64,000 nt of DNA from Antedon mediterranea (GCF_964355755.1 NC_092678.1:12310922-12374921); one strand, 5' to 3'. Positions 47,900 through 58,673 are shown, counted from the first letter of the stretch. The notes: a model not told the origin generated them from the letters alone. Numbers and translations: made by a program.

Positions 47900-50800
47900 T
47901 TAATATATTTCAACTTTAAAAAAAATCAGTTTCTCCTTATTTTATGTAATTATAATTGTTCAATAATAAATTAATAATATAAAAAAACAAACAATACTGT
48001 TTATAAAGTCACGGTCATTTATACTGAAGATTTCTTATTGGTATTACAACAACAAACAGCTTTATTCAGCCAATGAGTGGCAGAATAAACCAATTTATTT
48101 GTTGTTGTTGTTGTTTGTGCTATTGTTTTATTATTGTTTATGATGTAACTTTACTTTTTAAGAAACTAACATCTACCAAACATCAATCAATGCAGATGGC
48201 ACTTTCCACATTGTGAGTGATTTTAGTTCAAATACTTTCAAACATTTACAGTCACCATTAATTGAATAAACAACAAACAATTGATATAAATAAATCTTAT
48301 TGCTTATTGGACATCTGGTAATGAACTGTGAACTAAATATTCATTAAAGTAGCTTTACGCTAGTCGATAATTTGACTACACATCAGTTACTGTTGGTCGT
48401 TTAGTAGGCGTTCTAGTTAAAAAAAATATATTTAGCATACATTGCTTGTCATAACTAGAGACTTGGCAAGTGTAGTTGGTCAGTTTTGATTATTTTGAAA
48501 TGAACTTTTTTTTTAGTTGGAAGGAAATGTGTACACGGGTGCGTATGATGCAATGGACGGCGAGAAGCCAAATATTGATGAATCCATCTTTGAAAGGTTA
48601 ACTGAAACTAAGGTAGGAATAAATAAAAACAACATTTTTTGATTTAAACTATTTGAAACAGTTGGTTTTTAATAGGATGCAACTTGACATGCATATGAGA
48701 CGTATCACTCTAATGTATCTTGTTGTTGGTCAAACTTGTATTGTCCGTCCATTGTGTCCTCGAAACTTTTTGTATGGGAGTAAACCCGCTTTTATTGTTG
48801 TTCTGCATATATCGAACATCATTGGTTTGGTTTTCCTTAATATTTTACAGTAATAAGTATATTATTATCTCTCATGTCCACAGCATATTTACCAACAGCA
48901 TGTTGACTCCATAATGAATAATGTATTCAGCTCATCATCGAACAAAATCCATCTACCGCTATTTGTTAAATATCTTTTTGATTTTCTGGATAACATGGCG
49001 ACTAAGCATGGTGTTAGTATCAATGAATTGAAGATATGGAAAAACAACAGGTATTGAAATTGCAATACATTGTTAGATAATGATATATTTAGGTTTTACT
49101 CAAAGCTCACAATGGTGTATCTACGATTTACATCGAAGAATTGGCTCCTAAGAGGTCTGATTATTTAACATTAAAAGAAACAAGGTTAAGAAATTTAAAT
49201 TATAAATATTCAAAATTCAAATTAAAAGTGTAGGCCTAATAATTTATGTTTATATATGAGCGTCTATTTCTTCTTTTATAATGAGCATTTTCCAAATTAT
49301 TTGTCTTACAATTTCAATATCAGCACGTATTTTTTCCATTTTCATACAATGTAATCAAAATAGCAAGAAAAATCAGAAGTGGACTAGATCAATAATCATA
49401 TTTTTATCCTTTTTTAGTTTAGCTGAAATGTTTTGGTTAAGAATACTGAGAAACCCTGCTTATGTCTGTGACATTCAACAAACGCCCCCTATTGATATTA
49501 CTCTCGGTATCATCTCTACTGTTTTCCGAGAATCTTGGTCAATTGAGCTGTTTGGTTTTAAAAAGGTAAAACGCAAAAGTCAATGTATTTATTTTTGTAT
49601 TGTATGGCTGCGTATTTTAATGTGCGACGACATCTTACCGAGACCGTTTAATGAATATCAGTTTACTACTTTAGCTTCTGTTCAGAATCATATTTGTTCA
49701 TATTATTGTTTTAGTTTTATATTTGCACGATTTTGTTGAAATTAAGAACTAACTGTAGACCTACAGTTTGTCCAAATCTGAAATATCATAAATACACTTT
49801 CTTTTGATTATTTGGATTCTAAACCGTCACATTCGCTTCACTGTTTATTCATGTAGACCACCCTACAGTTTCAAAATTATAATTAGGTGATCATTTAGAA
49901 TAAAATGATCACCTATTGTTATTGTATGAAATCTTTATTAGGTGATCATTTAGAATAAAATGATCACCTATTGTTATTGTATGAAATCTTTATTCTTCTT
50001 CTTATTCTTATTATTTATTTCTCTCTGTACAAATTTGTGTAACAATTATCTCAAAAAGTTTAATGTAAATGATTACCAAAATTTTACAATGTCGTTCAAA
50101 TACTGTAACTTAGTCCTAATAAGCTTTTCAGCGTGATCACTCATCCATGACGTCGCGTATACGCCATTTTGTGAAATCACATTGTCAATCATATCTCCAT
50201 AATTCATTATCACATATTAATGAAATTTACTACACGTAAACTTCAGGTCAAAGGTAAAAGTATTAGCAAATAAAAAATTGCGTGTTTCAAGGTCATGCGC
50301 GTGAAATCGCGCATTAAAATTTTAAAAAGCTCAAAATTAAGTTTTGATCAATTTAGAGCATGAAATAGGCCATTTGCGTGTTTCAAAAAATTACTGCGCA
50401 AAAACATATTTTTGGCTACGCGAGTTTTAAAAAGCGTCAAAAATAAAATTTGATGTATACATCACATTCTACTCACAAACCTTAGTACATTCTCCAACTT
50501 TGAGTCCATTCCGACTTAAAATAACGCTATACGAGCACGTTAAACATGACAAAATGCGCACATTAAATGTACAAAAGTGCTAAAAATGGTAAAAAGTAGG
50601 GCCTTTTTAAAATGAATATAACTTTTCAGAATGAAAGGTGACCCCAATTTTTTTAACTTATTATGGAAGCCAATGAGTTGTATAAATAAAATGTATATAC
50701 ACAGTAGACGTACAAAATGGTATGACGTCATCATTTGGCCACATGAATTTTGAAAATAGGGGTTTTTCCCCTTTTGTCATAGACCACCATATTCAACAGA

Positions 50801-53800
50801 GCGCAACTCGCTTATCTGTTATCGATTTTCTTTTAATTTTTAACACATTCTACCTCAACCAATTATGTTACTTATAAGTTGCCAATATTTTCTTTTGGAT
50901 AACGTTATCATGTCTTAAAATTTAAATAACGGTGGTTACGTAATTTTACCTACAACGTATATTTGAATACCTTACAGCTCTTCTGAATTAAAGTTGACCT
51001 CGATGTTTATAATTTAGTATGATAGCTGGTGAAATGTAGATATGAATTCATACAAAAATTAAGCCTATCAGATGTTGTGACGTTATCATATGGCCAGTTG
51101 AAGTTAAAAAGTAGTTTTTTCATCTCTTTCGTAAAAGTTATACAATTTTTAAAGAGCGCGCACAGCCCTTCTACGTGCCAAATTTTCTTCCAATTGTTAT
51201 ATTTTATTGCTAAATTCATTATTTTTCAATATTGTTGTCCACAAGTTTTTTTTGATAATGTCATCAGTGCCAAAAACTTAGAACATGATGTGTGTCCGTA
51301 ATTTCACCTATGCTACACTGTATATAGATATACACAGTACAGTATATACTGTACATATTGTATTATGGCATATAATAGGCACAACTCAGCACTATAAGCG
51401 TATAATAGGATGGCATACATCAACATTTTCCGATTGTATGTTAACATACGTGCATGTTTCAAAAATATGAATGTCAATAAAATGATAAAAATGATCACCT
51501 ATAATTCGTCAAAGTGACGAATTAAATTCTAGTTATTATTATTTTTTTTTCTTTTTATTGTTTCTGTACACTATTTTGTGTAACAATTATCTCAAAAAGT
51601 TTAATGTCAATGATTACCAAAATTTCAGAATATCTTTCAAATAATATAACTTAATCCTAATCAGCTTTCCAGCGTGATCCTTCATCCGTGACGTCATTTA
51701 TACGCCATTTTGTGAAATCACATTATCAATCATATCTCCATAATTCATTATGACATATTAATGAAATTCACTACAGGTAAACTTCAGGTCAAGGGTAACA
51801 ATATTAGCAAATAAAAAGTTGCGCGTTTCAAGGTCATGCACGTGAAATCGCGCGTTAAAAATTTAAAACGCGCAAAATTAGGTTTTGATCAATTTAGAGC
51901 ATGAATTAGGCCATTTGCGCGTTTCAAAAAATTACTGCGCAAAAATGCGTTTTTGTGCGCACGATTCTTAAAATGCGTAAAAAATAAAATTTGATGTATA
52001 AATCACATTCTACTCACAATCCTTAGTACATTCACCAATTTTGAGTCCATTCCGACTTAAAATAACGCTATACAAGCACGTTAAAAATGACAAAATGCGC
52101 ACACTAATTGTACAAAAGTGCTAAAAATGGTAAAAAATAAGGACTTTTAAAAATGAATATAACTCTTCAGAATGGCAGATGACCCCCAATTTTTTTAACT
52201 TATTATGGAAGCCAATAAGTTGTAGATACAAATGTATATACACATTAGACATACAAAATGGTATGACGTCATCAAATGGCCACTTGAAATTAAAAATTAG
52301 GAATTTTTTTCTTTTTGTGTGGGTTATCACATTCAATAGAGCGCATCTCCGTTATTTGAGCCCAATTTTCGCACAACTTTTAGTATGTGCTTGCTCAATT
52401 AATTATTCTTGTAATGAGTTGTCAACATTTTTATTTTGATGAAGTCATCACGCATAAAAACTTGAATAACCTAGGTCGTGTAATTTCAGCTACACCATAC
52501 ATTTGAATATCTTATAGCTCTTCAGAATTAAAGGTGACCTTAAAGATTATAAGTTATTATGAAAGCTGATGAAATGTTAGATATGAATTCATATTAAAAT
52601 TAAGCCTATCAGATGTTGTGATGTTATCATATGGCCAGTTGAAGTTAAAAAGTAGTTTTTTAATTTCTTTAGTCAAGGTTATACAAATTTCAAAGACCGC
52701 GCATTGCGCTTCTACGTGTCAAATTTTCTTCCAATCCTTATATTTATTTGCTCAATTCATTATCTTTCGAAATTGTCATCTTCGAGTTTATTTTGAAAAT
52801 TCCATCATACCAAAAAATTAGAACACGATATGAGTCCCGTAATTTCACCTATGCTACACTGTATATAGATATACAGTATATACTGTACATATTGTATGAC
52901 ACATAGGTAGAACTTAGCACTATAGTGTATATGCAATCATGTCATAGGATGGCGTACATCAACTTTTAACGATCGTATGTTAACGTACATGCATGTTTAA
53001 AAAATGTTAATTTTATTAAAATGATAAAAATGATCACCTATAATTCGTCAAAGTGACGAATTAAATTCTAGTTAATATTTATATCTTTATACATATTATT
53101 ATATCATGCAAGCAGTTAAAAGCTACCGTACTGAGTTTAATAATTATTTTGTAATATTTCATCAGCCATTTAATTTAAAAGTCTATTTTTGGTGAAAGTC
53201 ATGCCAAGTTTGTTCTTTAGTGCTTTTTTAACTTTCATTCTTTATTTCAAAGAGTTCGCCAAGTCATCGACAGATGTATGTAAAAGAGATTCCACGATAC
53301 CGCCAACTTGTTACTAAGTTCTATAGTGACATCAAGCATACCCCAACTTGTGATCGCATGAACGTTATCGATGAAGTAAATTCTCTTATACAGGTATGTA
53401 CAAAGACTATCAATATTGCTATTTCTCAAAGAAATTAATAGGCATAGGTTGAGGCATATGTCAATATACAAACATTGAAAGAAATATGGTAAAATAATAT
53501 ACTAATACTAATGCTTTTTATTCTCAGCCATTTAGCACATTGTTTAAGAAGTCGAGTGTGTTAGTGAATCTTCATTCATTTACAGATAAATATTTAAGAG
53601 AGGTAAATATAAATAAATTATATACAGATATTTTGATAGTGTACCAGAAGAAAAAGATTTACTGATCTATACACGTCGGCTTTACTATACTGTACTAAAC
53701 AGTTGAACTAATAGTGAACAATTAGAGTACTTCAATCAACACTTTTTCATGTATTAAAATTAAAAGAAGGCTTTCCATTATTTTTATTATCCAATTTACA

Positions 53801-54140
53801 TACCAAATAAAATTAATTATTACATGTATCTTAGTAAAACAATGTGCATTTCCCGTGCAAACATCATTCTGCCTCTAACATTTATCATTTGAGTAAACGT
53901 TGTTAATATTTTAATATTTTAATTAAATATCAGGTTAAAGACGCATTCCTTAAAGGTACAAATAGAAATGAAAGTACTGTTGAAGTTTTTACAACAAAAG
54001 TAAGTAAGTCGTCGTCGTCGTCGAAAGAACAAGCAGCGTATGTCAACTCAGGAATCCAGCAAAGTCGTCGACACAATCAGAAAAGAAGAGAGGACACAGG
54101 TGTGATCATACTTTCTGATGATACAAACGCTGGTTGCTAA
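27367..54140 (+). CDS. Plexin-family receptor, 36 coding exons
   Basis: Plexins are single-pass receptors for semaphorins that steer cell and axon migration through a cytoplasmic Ras/Rap GAP. I assembled 36 exons by hand; all introns are GT-AG, all junction phases agree, and the sum is 5640 nt (1879 codons plus stop), close to the usual 1900-2000. Order: signal peptide (residues 1-26), sema (about 30-470), PSI repeats and IPT domains (about 470-1180), transmembrane segment (about 1202-1232), GAP halves with the RBD between them. ATG 27,367 begins a clear signal peptide. Exon 19 contains an in-frame TAA (42,561-42,563, codon 1147), which as it stands would give a secreted ectodomain. Arginine motifs of the GAP are lost. 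A poly-A signal AATAAA lies at 54,353. The subfamily is uncertain because the sequence is divergent. Confidence 0.92.
29468..30268. mobile_element. Non-autonomous element with 32-bp perfect terminal inverted repeats, plexin intron 3
   Basis: Positions 29,468-29,499 and 30,237-30,268 are perfect inverted repeats of each other (outer end CAGAGCCATATATATAAAG). The 737-bp interior has no conserved protein. Target-site duplications are not obvious. A SINE-like tail (GCGCTTTATAAATCTTATTA) lies further downstream at about 30,630-30,656. Confidence 0.65.
31241..42680 (+). CDS. Plexin exons 5-19: PSI repeats and IPT domains
   Basis: Exons: 31,241-31,358; 31,656-31,812; 32,372-32,468; 34,263-34,377; 34,689-34,823; 35,563-35,664; 38,766-38,853; 39,359-39,525; 39,686-39,858; 40,216-40,315; 40,574-40,710; 40,909-41,073; 41,379-41,466; 41,696-41,968; 42,522-42,680. 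PSI 1 ends in exon 5. PSI 2 is exon 8 (CSECVSNFTCDWCVYDNKC) and PSI 3 is exon 12 (CSRCYSMNT, CVWCTGDQC). IPT domains follow from exon 13 (ATVTTQPEPDFTEVIELFGT). Exon 19 reads GSDINLASNVEDF, stop TAA, VFIGSVKC, a normal IPT strand apart from the stop. Confidence 0.88.
32066..32195 (+). mobile_element. MITE copy (GCTCTGTCTACAC family), plexin intron 6
   Basis: It starts AAGCTCTGTCTACACTACCA and contains two AATATGGTAGT blocks and ATGGGCACATCACA, shared with the copies at 21,882, 25,779 and 38,970. Confidence 0.55.
32653..33263. repeat. 47-bp minisatellite, 13 copies, plexin intron 7
   Basis: The unit begins CAGGTTGCAATGTACATAAT and recurs every 47 bases at 32,653, 32,700, 32,747 and so on to 33,217. 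Eleven or so units are identical or nearly so; the 11th has one change and the last is the most diverged. Each unit ends in a pyrimidine-rich stretch CTCACTGTCATCTTTAC directly before the next CAG, which resembles a 3' splice site. There are no variable spacers, so it is not a CRISPR-like array. Confidence 0.95.
33845..33868. repeat. (TTTG)n microsatellite
   Basis: Five to six TTTG units in plexin intron 7. Confidence 0.7.
35672..36967 (+). mobile_element. Helitron-like element (family A), copy 1 of a tandem dimer
   Basis: It begins TCTATATATAAATTTACG immediately after host A (35,671), only seven bases into plexin intron 10, and ends in CTAG at 36,964-36,967. Just before the end is a long hairpin: GATGGTACGCGAGCGAAG and its near-complement CGAGCGTGCCATC. 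This fits the Helitron rules (TC start, hairpin near the 3' end, CTRR end). No Rep/helicase is present. A 35-residue ORF (minus strand, 35,858-35,965) and a Cys-containing block (minus strand, 36,673-36,927) are shared with copy 3. Confidence 0.7.
36968..38222 (+). mobile_element. Helitron-like element (family A), copy 2 of a tandem dimer
   Basis: It starts TCTATAATAAATTTACG directly after the CTAG of copy 1 with no base between, and ends CTAG at 38,219-38,222 followed by host T. The 3' hairpin is shorter (ACCATCT ... AGATGGT). The two copies differ by many substitutions and small indels, so the dimer is old or formed from two different parents. Head-to-tail dimers are a known product of rolling-circle transposition. 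Confidence 0.7.
38970..39175 (+). mobile_element. MITE copies (GCTCTGTCTACAC family), plexin intron 11
   Basis: It opens AAAGCTCTATCTACAATATC, has AAATATGGTAGTAAT, and includes the inverted end TTTGATAGTGTAGACAAAC, followed by a second partial copy up to about 39,175. Confidence 0.5.
42561..42563 (+). other. In-frame TAA stop within plexin exon 19
   Basis: The codon lies between GAT TTT and GTG TTC ATT GGA in a fully conserved IPT context, where plexins usually have a charged or polar residue before V-F-I-G. The sequence around it is a T5-A2 run. A single base difference would give a lysine codon. Downstream exons keep open frames and consensus splice sites. Confidence 0.75.
43099..43297 (+). 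CDS. Plexin exon 20: juxtamembrane and transmembrane segment
   Basis: The exon begins IRHGNLKFTFGAIRYVG, matching the conserved G-N-L-x-F motif found just outside the plexin membrane segment. Then about 30 residues rich in I, V and T follow (VIIIIITVVVIVAITITIIL), ending with the stop-transfer VYWRRSR and a coiled-coil-like LDRQLEETTVRFF. It starts in phase 0 and ends in phase 1 at GTAAGC (43,298). A frame extending past the donor to 43,344 is intron. Confidence 0.9.
43759..54140 (+). CDS. Plexin exons 21-36: cytoplasmic GAP halves and Rho-binding domain
   Basis: Exons: 43,759-43,937; 44,236-44,354; 44,614-44,679; 44,907-44,981; 45,190-45,259; 45,617-45,763; 45,998-46,148; 46,255-46,343; 46,584-46,686; 48,163-48,212; 48,517-48,612; 48,884-49,050; 49,418-49,565; 53,253-53,393; 53,528-53,602; 53,934-54,140. 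GAP half 1 runs to exon 26. The RBD is exons 26-29 (SCDTLFQVKQKLLNVMF, LEWRVNVDQRIILQDTD). GAP half 2 includes LPLFVKYLFDFLDNMATKHG (exon 32), FWLRILRNPAYVCDI (exon 33) and YVKEIPRYRQLV (exon 34). Canonical LLLRRTES is LALSKNGE here, and LPLRFW is LAEMFW. The last exon has a (TCG)5 serine run and a basic tail not seen in typical plexins. Confidence 0.9.
46904..46974 (-). repeat. tRNA-like sequence in repeat copy 1
   Basis: The reverse strand begins GGCTCTGTGGTCTAGTGG and contains CTCGC-CCTGTAA-GCGAG (perfect anticodon stem, nominal anticodon TGT for Thr) and GGTTCGAATCC (B box). A T run (TTTTTT), usable as a pol III terminator, follows. The acceptor stem has only 5 of 7 pairs and base 33 is C instead of T. 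It is probably a tRNA-derived SINE or pseudogene. Confidence 0.55.
47271..47341 (-). repeat. tRNA-like sequence in repeat copy 2
   Basis: Identical to the tRNA-like segment at 46,904-46,974 in the direct repeat 367 bases upstream. It forms one arm of the palindrome. Confidence 0.55.
47665..47735 (+). repeat. tRNA-like sequence in inverted copy 3
   Basis: The plus-strand mirror of 47,271-47,341, with the same boxes and the same following T run. The three open frames of 62 codons in these repeats are tRNA-like sequence read backwards and are not proteins. Confidence 0.55.
47850..47893. repeat. (TA)n microsatellite
   Basis: About 20 TA units directly next to the palindrome. Confidence 0.85.
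49882..51532 (+). mobile_element. Family B repeat, copy 1 (Helitron/Helentron-like), plexin intron 33
   Basis: It opens with two 55-bp direct repeats, each containing a palindrome (TTAGGTGATCATTT and AAATGATCACCTA). It ends with TGATCACCTAT, the hairpin AATTCGTC-AAAGT-GACGAATT, and AAATTCTAG followed by T. The CTAG end plus hairpin suggests a rolling-circle element. The 5' end lacks a clear TC start, so the class is uncertain. No conserved protein is encoded. Confidence 0.5.
51533..53071 (+). mobile_element. Family B repeat, copy 2, head-to-tail with copy 1
   Basis: It is collinear with copy 1 from TGTGTAACAATTATCTC (near 51,575) through blocks such as GGTATGACGTCATC and ends in the same hairpin and CTAG (53,068-53,071) followed by T. 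It lacks the 5' GGTGATCA palindrome. An inverted, more diverged relative lies at 62,240-63,110. Confidence 0.55.
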
Positions 54141-55990
54141 TAGCAGTAACTACGCTTTTGTTTATATTTGCAAATACGTACGTTTGTCTGATTAACTATT
54201 TTAACTATAATTTAGTTCACTAAAGATTTATAGCTACTTAAATAGGCCTATTATAAGTACCAGTACAGATAAAAACGTTCACTGACCATATAAGAAAATA
54301 TGTATAATAAGCTTTTGACCAATACTAATTAACATTAAATTACATTTATTAAAATAAATATCAATATTTAATCAAATGGTATAAATAAATATATATTAAA
54401 ATACGCAGAAATCCAGTTTCAATATGCATAATGTAATGTAATACATTTATTTCTTTTAAATATTACCATATATTAATAATAATTATATAAGTGCTTCTAA
54501 GGTTTATAAAATGAAAGTTAGTGTATGTGTCATCCACACGCATGCGCAATTTAGGTAGACTGCAAGACACATCTTATTCTCCCACATTTATATTTACTGA
54601 TGCACAAAATATTAGCCATCTCTGTAAATATTTAAACAATAAGTATTTTGAATTTGAGTAATATCGATATTTTTTGCGTGGCTATAAATATACTAGCCTA
54701 CTATCATTCATTTAATCACGTGACAACACATTCATTGGATATATAATTTAAAGATCACGATTTAAAATGCTTGTTGTTGAATATGCCATGTAACATAATA
54801 GGTATTCACTTTGACTAAAAATTGGATAAAAAATTATTACATGAAAAAAAAATTGTAGGCCTAATTTAAAGCAAAACAAAAATTGGCTGCCAGCCAGTCG
54901 GTTTCGGTTACATTTAACCGTTTAATTCGTCTCTTTTTAGTAGAACTGTTTTGTTTGTTCGTAAGTGAATAACTTGATTAAAACTTCAAAATGGCCTATT
55001 CAAAGTCTGAGTTCATGTTTTTTGGGGTTAGGGTTAATAAACAAGATTTATTATCAATTTTGAATCATATATATTACCAAATATTTTGTTATTGACTAAT
55101 ATTGCTTTGCATTTATAAAATACTGTACATCTAAATACAAATATTGCTGAAAAATACCTGCTACATATCAAAAAAAGAAAGTGCCAAATATTTTAATAAT
55201 AGTTATTAGTAATAAAATATATATTTTCGTTTAACAAGGTGATACATTTCCAAAATATGTTCTAGTTTCAATATTTAAATACGCAAAATGCAAATATCAT
55301 AAATACTACATTAAAATACAAAAATGAAATTGTAAACATTGTTAAATTTTGAAAATACAACAATGGACAAATCGTAATAATTGCGACGCAATTTGAGACG
55401 CTAACTTTTAGCAGCAGTCTGTTTTCATTTTTACAACGTTGTTATACTTTAGGCCGCTGTCATCATCTGTTAAAGAGATATAAATTACAATTGTTATTAT
55501 TACATAATACCATAACTTATTATATTATATGGAATTATAATTATATTATTATGTTTATGAAAATGAAAGAAGTTTTTAATATTAGTATTTTTATATATTT
55601 TCTTATCATGCTAAGGATGAACATATTGCACACAACGTCTCACACTGTACGAATCATTACAACTCGAGATGCTTTGACCAAAATTAAATATTACGCAGTA
55701 CTTAAAATAATATAGTATTTTTAGTGTATTTCCACATGGATATACTGGCAACGCATTCACAAGCATTTAAAATGAGCTAGCACTTTTGATTTGTCAAATT
55801 ACTTGCGTTGTGCGTAAGTCTTTGCATTGCGCACCAACCATAATAGCATTCTTAACCTGTCGTAAGCTTCATACACACTTGAACGGAACGAAGGTCTGCG
55901 TCGTTTGATTGAATAATGGAAACATTAAACAAAGAATTGACAGGACTTTGTCCGTAAAATTAAAAAAATGTAGCTGTATACGGGAACTAT
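54141..55990. other. Plexin 3' flank and intergenic DNA
   Basis: A poly-A signal AATAAA at 54,353-54,358 could end the plexin transcript. Beyond it I see AT-rich sequence without a supported gene. The frame at 55,491-55,715 is low complexity. Confidence 0.45.
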
Positions 55991-56027
55991 GATTTTAGTG
56001 ATAATTAAGGTAATAATAATAACTCAC

Positions 56028-58110
56028 ATAGCCAGTTCCCCTCATTAGATCCTGCGGTCTTGAAGTCTGGCAACTCTTTTGATGAGTCCCACTTGTCCTT
56101 ACTGACAAACTGCCATGTTGCTCCATTATCTTTACTGCGCATGTAACTGCGCATATCCTTGTGAATTCCATAGATATGCCCTTTGGATTGGTCCGAACCA
56201 ATAACGTTGTGGAGGTACATTGGCAGTGCTATTGACGAAAAATGTGAATTATGTGTATTTTTAGGTTCACGGAGAATGATTTAAACGCAATTTATCAAAT
56301 TCATTTCACTATTCACCATCAGAACTAAAGTTGCCGATTAAACAAAATGGATATGATTTAAGGCGCTTCTACTTTAACCCCCTCTGCTACTTGATTCGAC
56401 ATAGGGTAGTGGTTTGTGGCAGCTGAAAGTGTTTAAGTTTGTAGAAGTCCATGGGTCAGTGCTACCATTGGAGTAAAGATACAAAAAATAATAAATCATT
56501 AAACTCACCTTTCCATCTCCCATTTGGTGGATCATCTTGTACATAACAGGACGGAACAAACTTCTGGGATAGACGTCCATATGAAGGATTACAAGCAAAA
56601 ATGATGTAATTAGCTGGATCGTTCAATTTCTTAGTTATTACAAAACCCCGATCATAATAATCTGTCAACATAAAAGCAACACAAATAAAATGCAATGTGG
56701 GCAATGTACGAGTTATTCGTTTGTTCTTGAAATTAATCTAAATATTAATACAGCGTGCTAAAAATCGCAGTAATAACTGAGTTGCATGGTATTTAAAAAA
56801 AATAATGTTCACACAGCATTGTATAAAAGAGCATTAAAACATATTGATAACATAGTATATTAAAGCTGTTTGTATTAGTGGTGAGTGAGTATGGCATTTC
56901 TAAAGATCGCACTTGCAGACGTCTACACTAAATACCCAGACTTGGAACGTAGTGTTTTGGATGTTATCAATTATGGCCTACGTAAAAGAAGGTTTTTTCT
57001 TCAAAATATTAAAATGATTTTGTTTACTAAGCATTGTTAAGAAAGTACCTGGAACTGGACAGTTACTAGAATCTCTGACACACACAGTGTGCTTTCCGTC
57101 TTCACATTTATGGGCACCAGCTACACAACAATCACACTGGTTAGATCCCAAGTCGTAATGGCAGACACATGTCTGAGTATTAGCCCACTTGCTGTATCTC
57201 ATCACAGTTTCTTTAGCATAGTTTTGTACACGTATCTCTGACGAATAATTATGTACTCTCTTTTATTTTGTGTTTAGAGTTCAATTTGGTTCCATTTTAT
57301 TCGAATACACTATTAAGAACGTGGTGCTGGTTTGTAGACTTAAAAACTGTTTTACTAAACATTGAATTGATTAAACTAAGAATACTCAAATAAATCAATG
57401 GATAAATTATTATTTTTTATATAACATCTTGATTTGACTTTGAAACGACCAAATTTGGCGCTTTTCTAATTCGTTCAATACAGTAGCTATGTAATCTTTA
57501 TACTACCTTGAGACATATAATATTCACAAATGGCTGGTAAGATATCGGTACACTCCATAATGTCCCAGTCTCCAAGATCAGTACTGATGTCGTCTCTTGT
57601 GTCGTAGATCTCTATATAAGCCGCAGTTCCACAGTCTTTATTCGAGCTTGTCCCGGGTCTGTTAGGTAGCCATTTTGTATATGACGCTGATGAACCGTCT
57701 GTCCACTTGAACTCAGCATCCTAGTAGTATGAAACGTGTAATAATTTCTATATAAATTCACGTCATTCGATTAGCCATGATATATCTTCAACCTTACTTC
57801 TTTTATTACATCGTTTTGTTCATGGTATCGTTTAAAAAAAATTATTATCCTTTAAAAGTAATAAATATAAAAATATAATAATATAATATAATACTTACTC
57901 CAAAGTCTTTCAAACCAATCCAATATCTGTAAGGCGATTGTATAGAAACAAGGCCCCAAAGAAATTGTTGTTCAAAAGCATCTTTGATCGTGACTAATTG
58001 CGCATTGTCTGCTTCACAGGCGGCCTTTGCTGCATCCCAAGTTTCTAGCGTGTTGTTGAACACTCGGTAACACGTTTTCTTGTAAGGTGTATAACCAGGT
58101 CGACATAAAT
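56028..58110 (-). CDS. C-type lectin domain protein, five consecutive exons (partial)
   Basis: Exons in transcript order: 57,899-58,110; 57,507-57,720; 57,049-57,237; 56,509-56,661; 56,028-56,228. All junctions are GT-AG and phase-consistent (0, then 1 throughout). The first two form a long-form CTLD: CRPGYTPYKKTCYRVF, WDAAKAACEADNAQLVTI, YRYWIGLKDFG, FKWTDGSS, then GDWDIMECTDILPAICEYY. The EPN/QPD sugar-specificity motif is absent (WLPNRPG), so calcium-dependent sugar binding is doubtful. Exon 3 is Cys-rich (CVCHYDLGSNQCDCC). Exons 4 and 5 encode an unfamiliar domain with YGIHKDM and SKDNGATWQFVS, whose D-x-G-x-x-W pattern resembles propeller repeats. A possible terminal exon follows near 55,925-55,990. 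It is likely extracellular. The first exon needs upstream exons that are damaged. Confidence 0.75.
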
Positions 58111-58673
58111 CTTAGATTTTAAAGTTAATAGTATATTAATTCACGCAGAATGATCGGTATTTTTTCTAAAAATGGCATTATTACTATAACATAATGGGCA
58201 AATTCCAAGATTTTAGCGTCACATATTATGTATCACATGTGACGCCTTTTAGTGCGATTCGGTTTAACATTGCTAAAAGATAAACATTTTGGCATATATG
58301 GCGTGCCATAGGTATACATGAGCTGGAATCAATGTTGTTGAGCTCGTAAAAGAATACATAAAATAAACAGACGACTAAGGGCTATGTTAAGACATTTGTG
58401 TCATGTATTCGTGATACTAGAAAAGATGTAGATACAGTACGAAAAATGTGTACTGTATAATTACATTGATTGTAAACGAACAAACAGAAATCAAATGTAA
58501 TGAAACTAGAAAAGAAACTATATTAAACAATGTATGCACACATCTAGTTCCAGAATTATTTAAGCATAGACGAAATATTACCAATCTTTGGATGAATTTA
58601 TAGCCAATAACAAACCTTTACGTTTACTCATTTTAAAACGATTTTGCTATAGGTTGTGAAATGTAACGCTTAC
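58111..58673. other. Intron between lectin exon and the damaged upstream exon
   Basis: No exon-like block or repeat was recognised. Its ends are the GTAAGC donor at 58,673 and the CTAAG acceptor at 58,111 (minus strand). Confidence 0.45.

Noticed and set aside
49281-49739. 152-codon open frame as an independent gene
   Set aside because: Only 49,418-49,565 is coding (plexin exon 33). The rest is intron on both sides.
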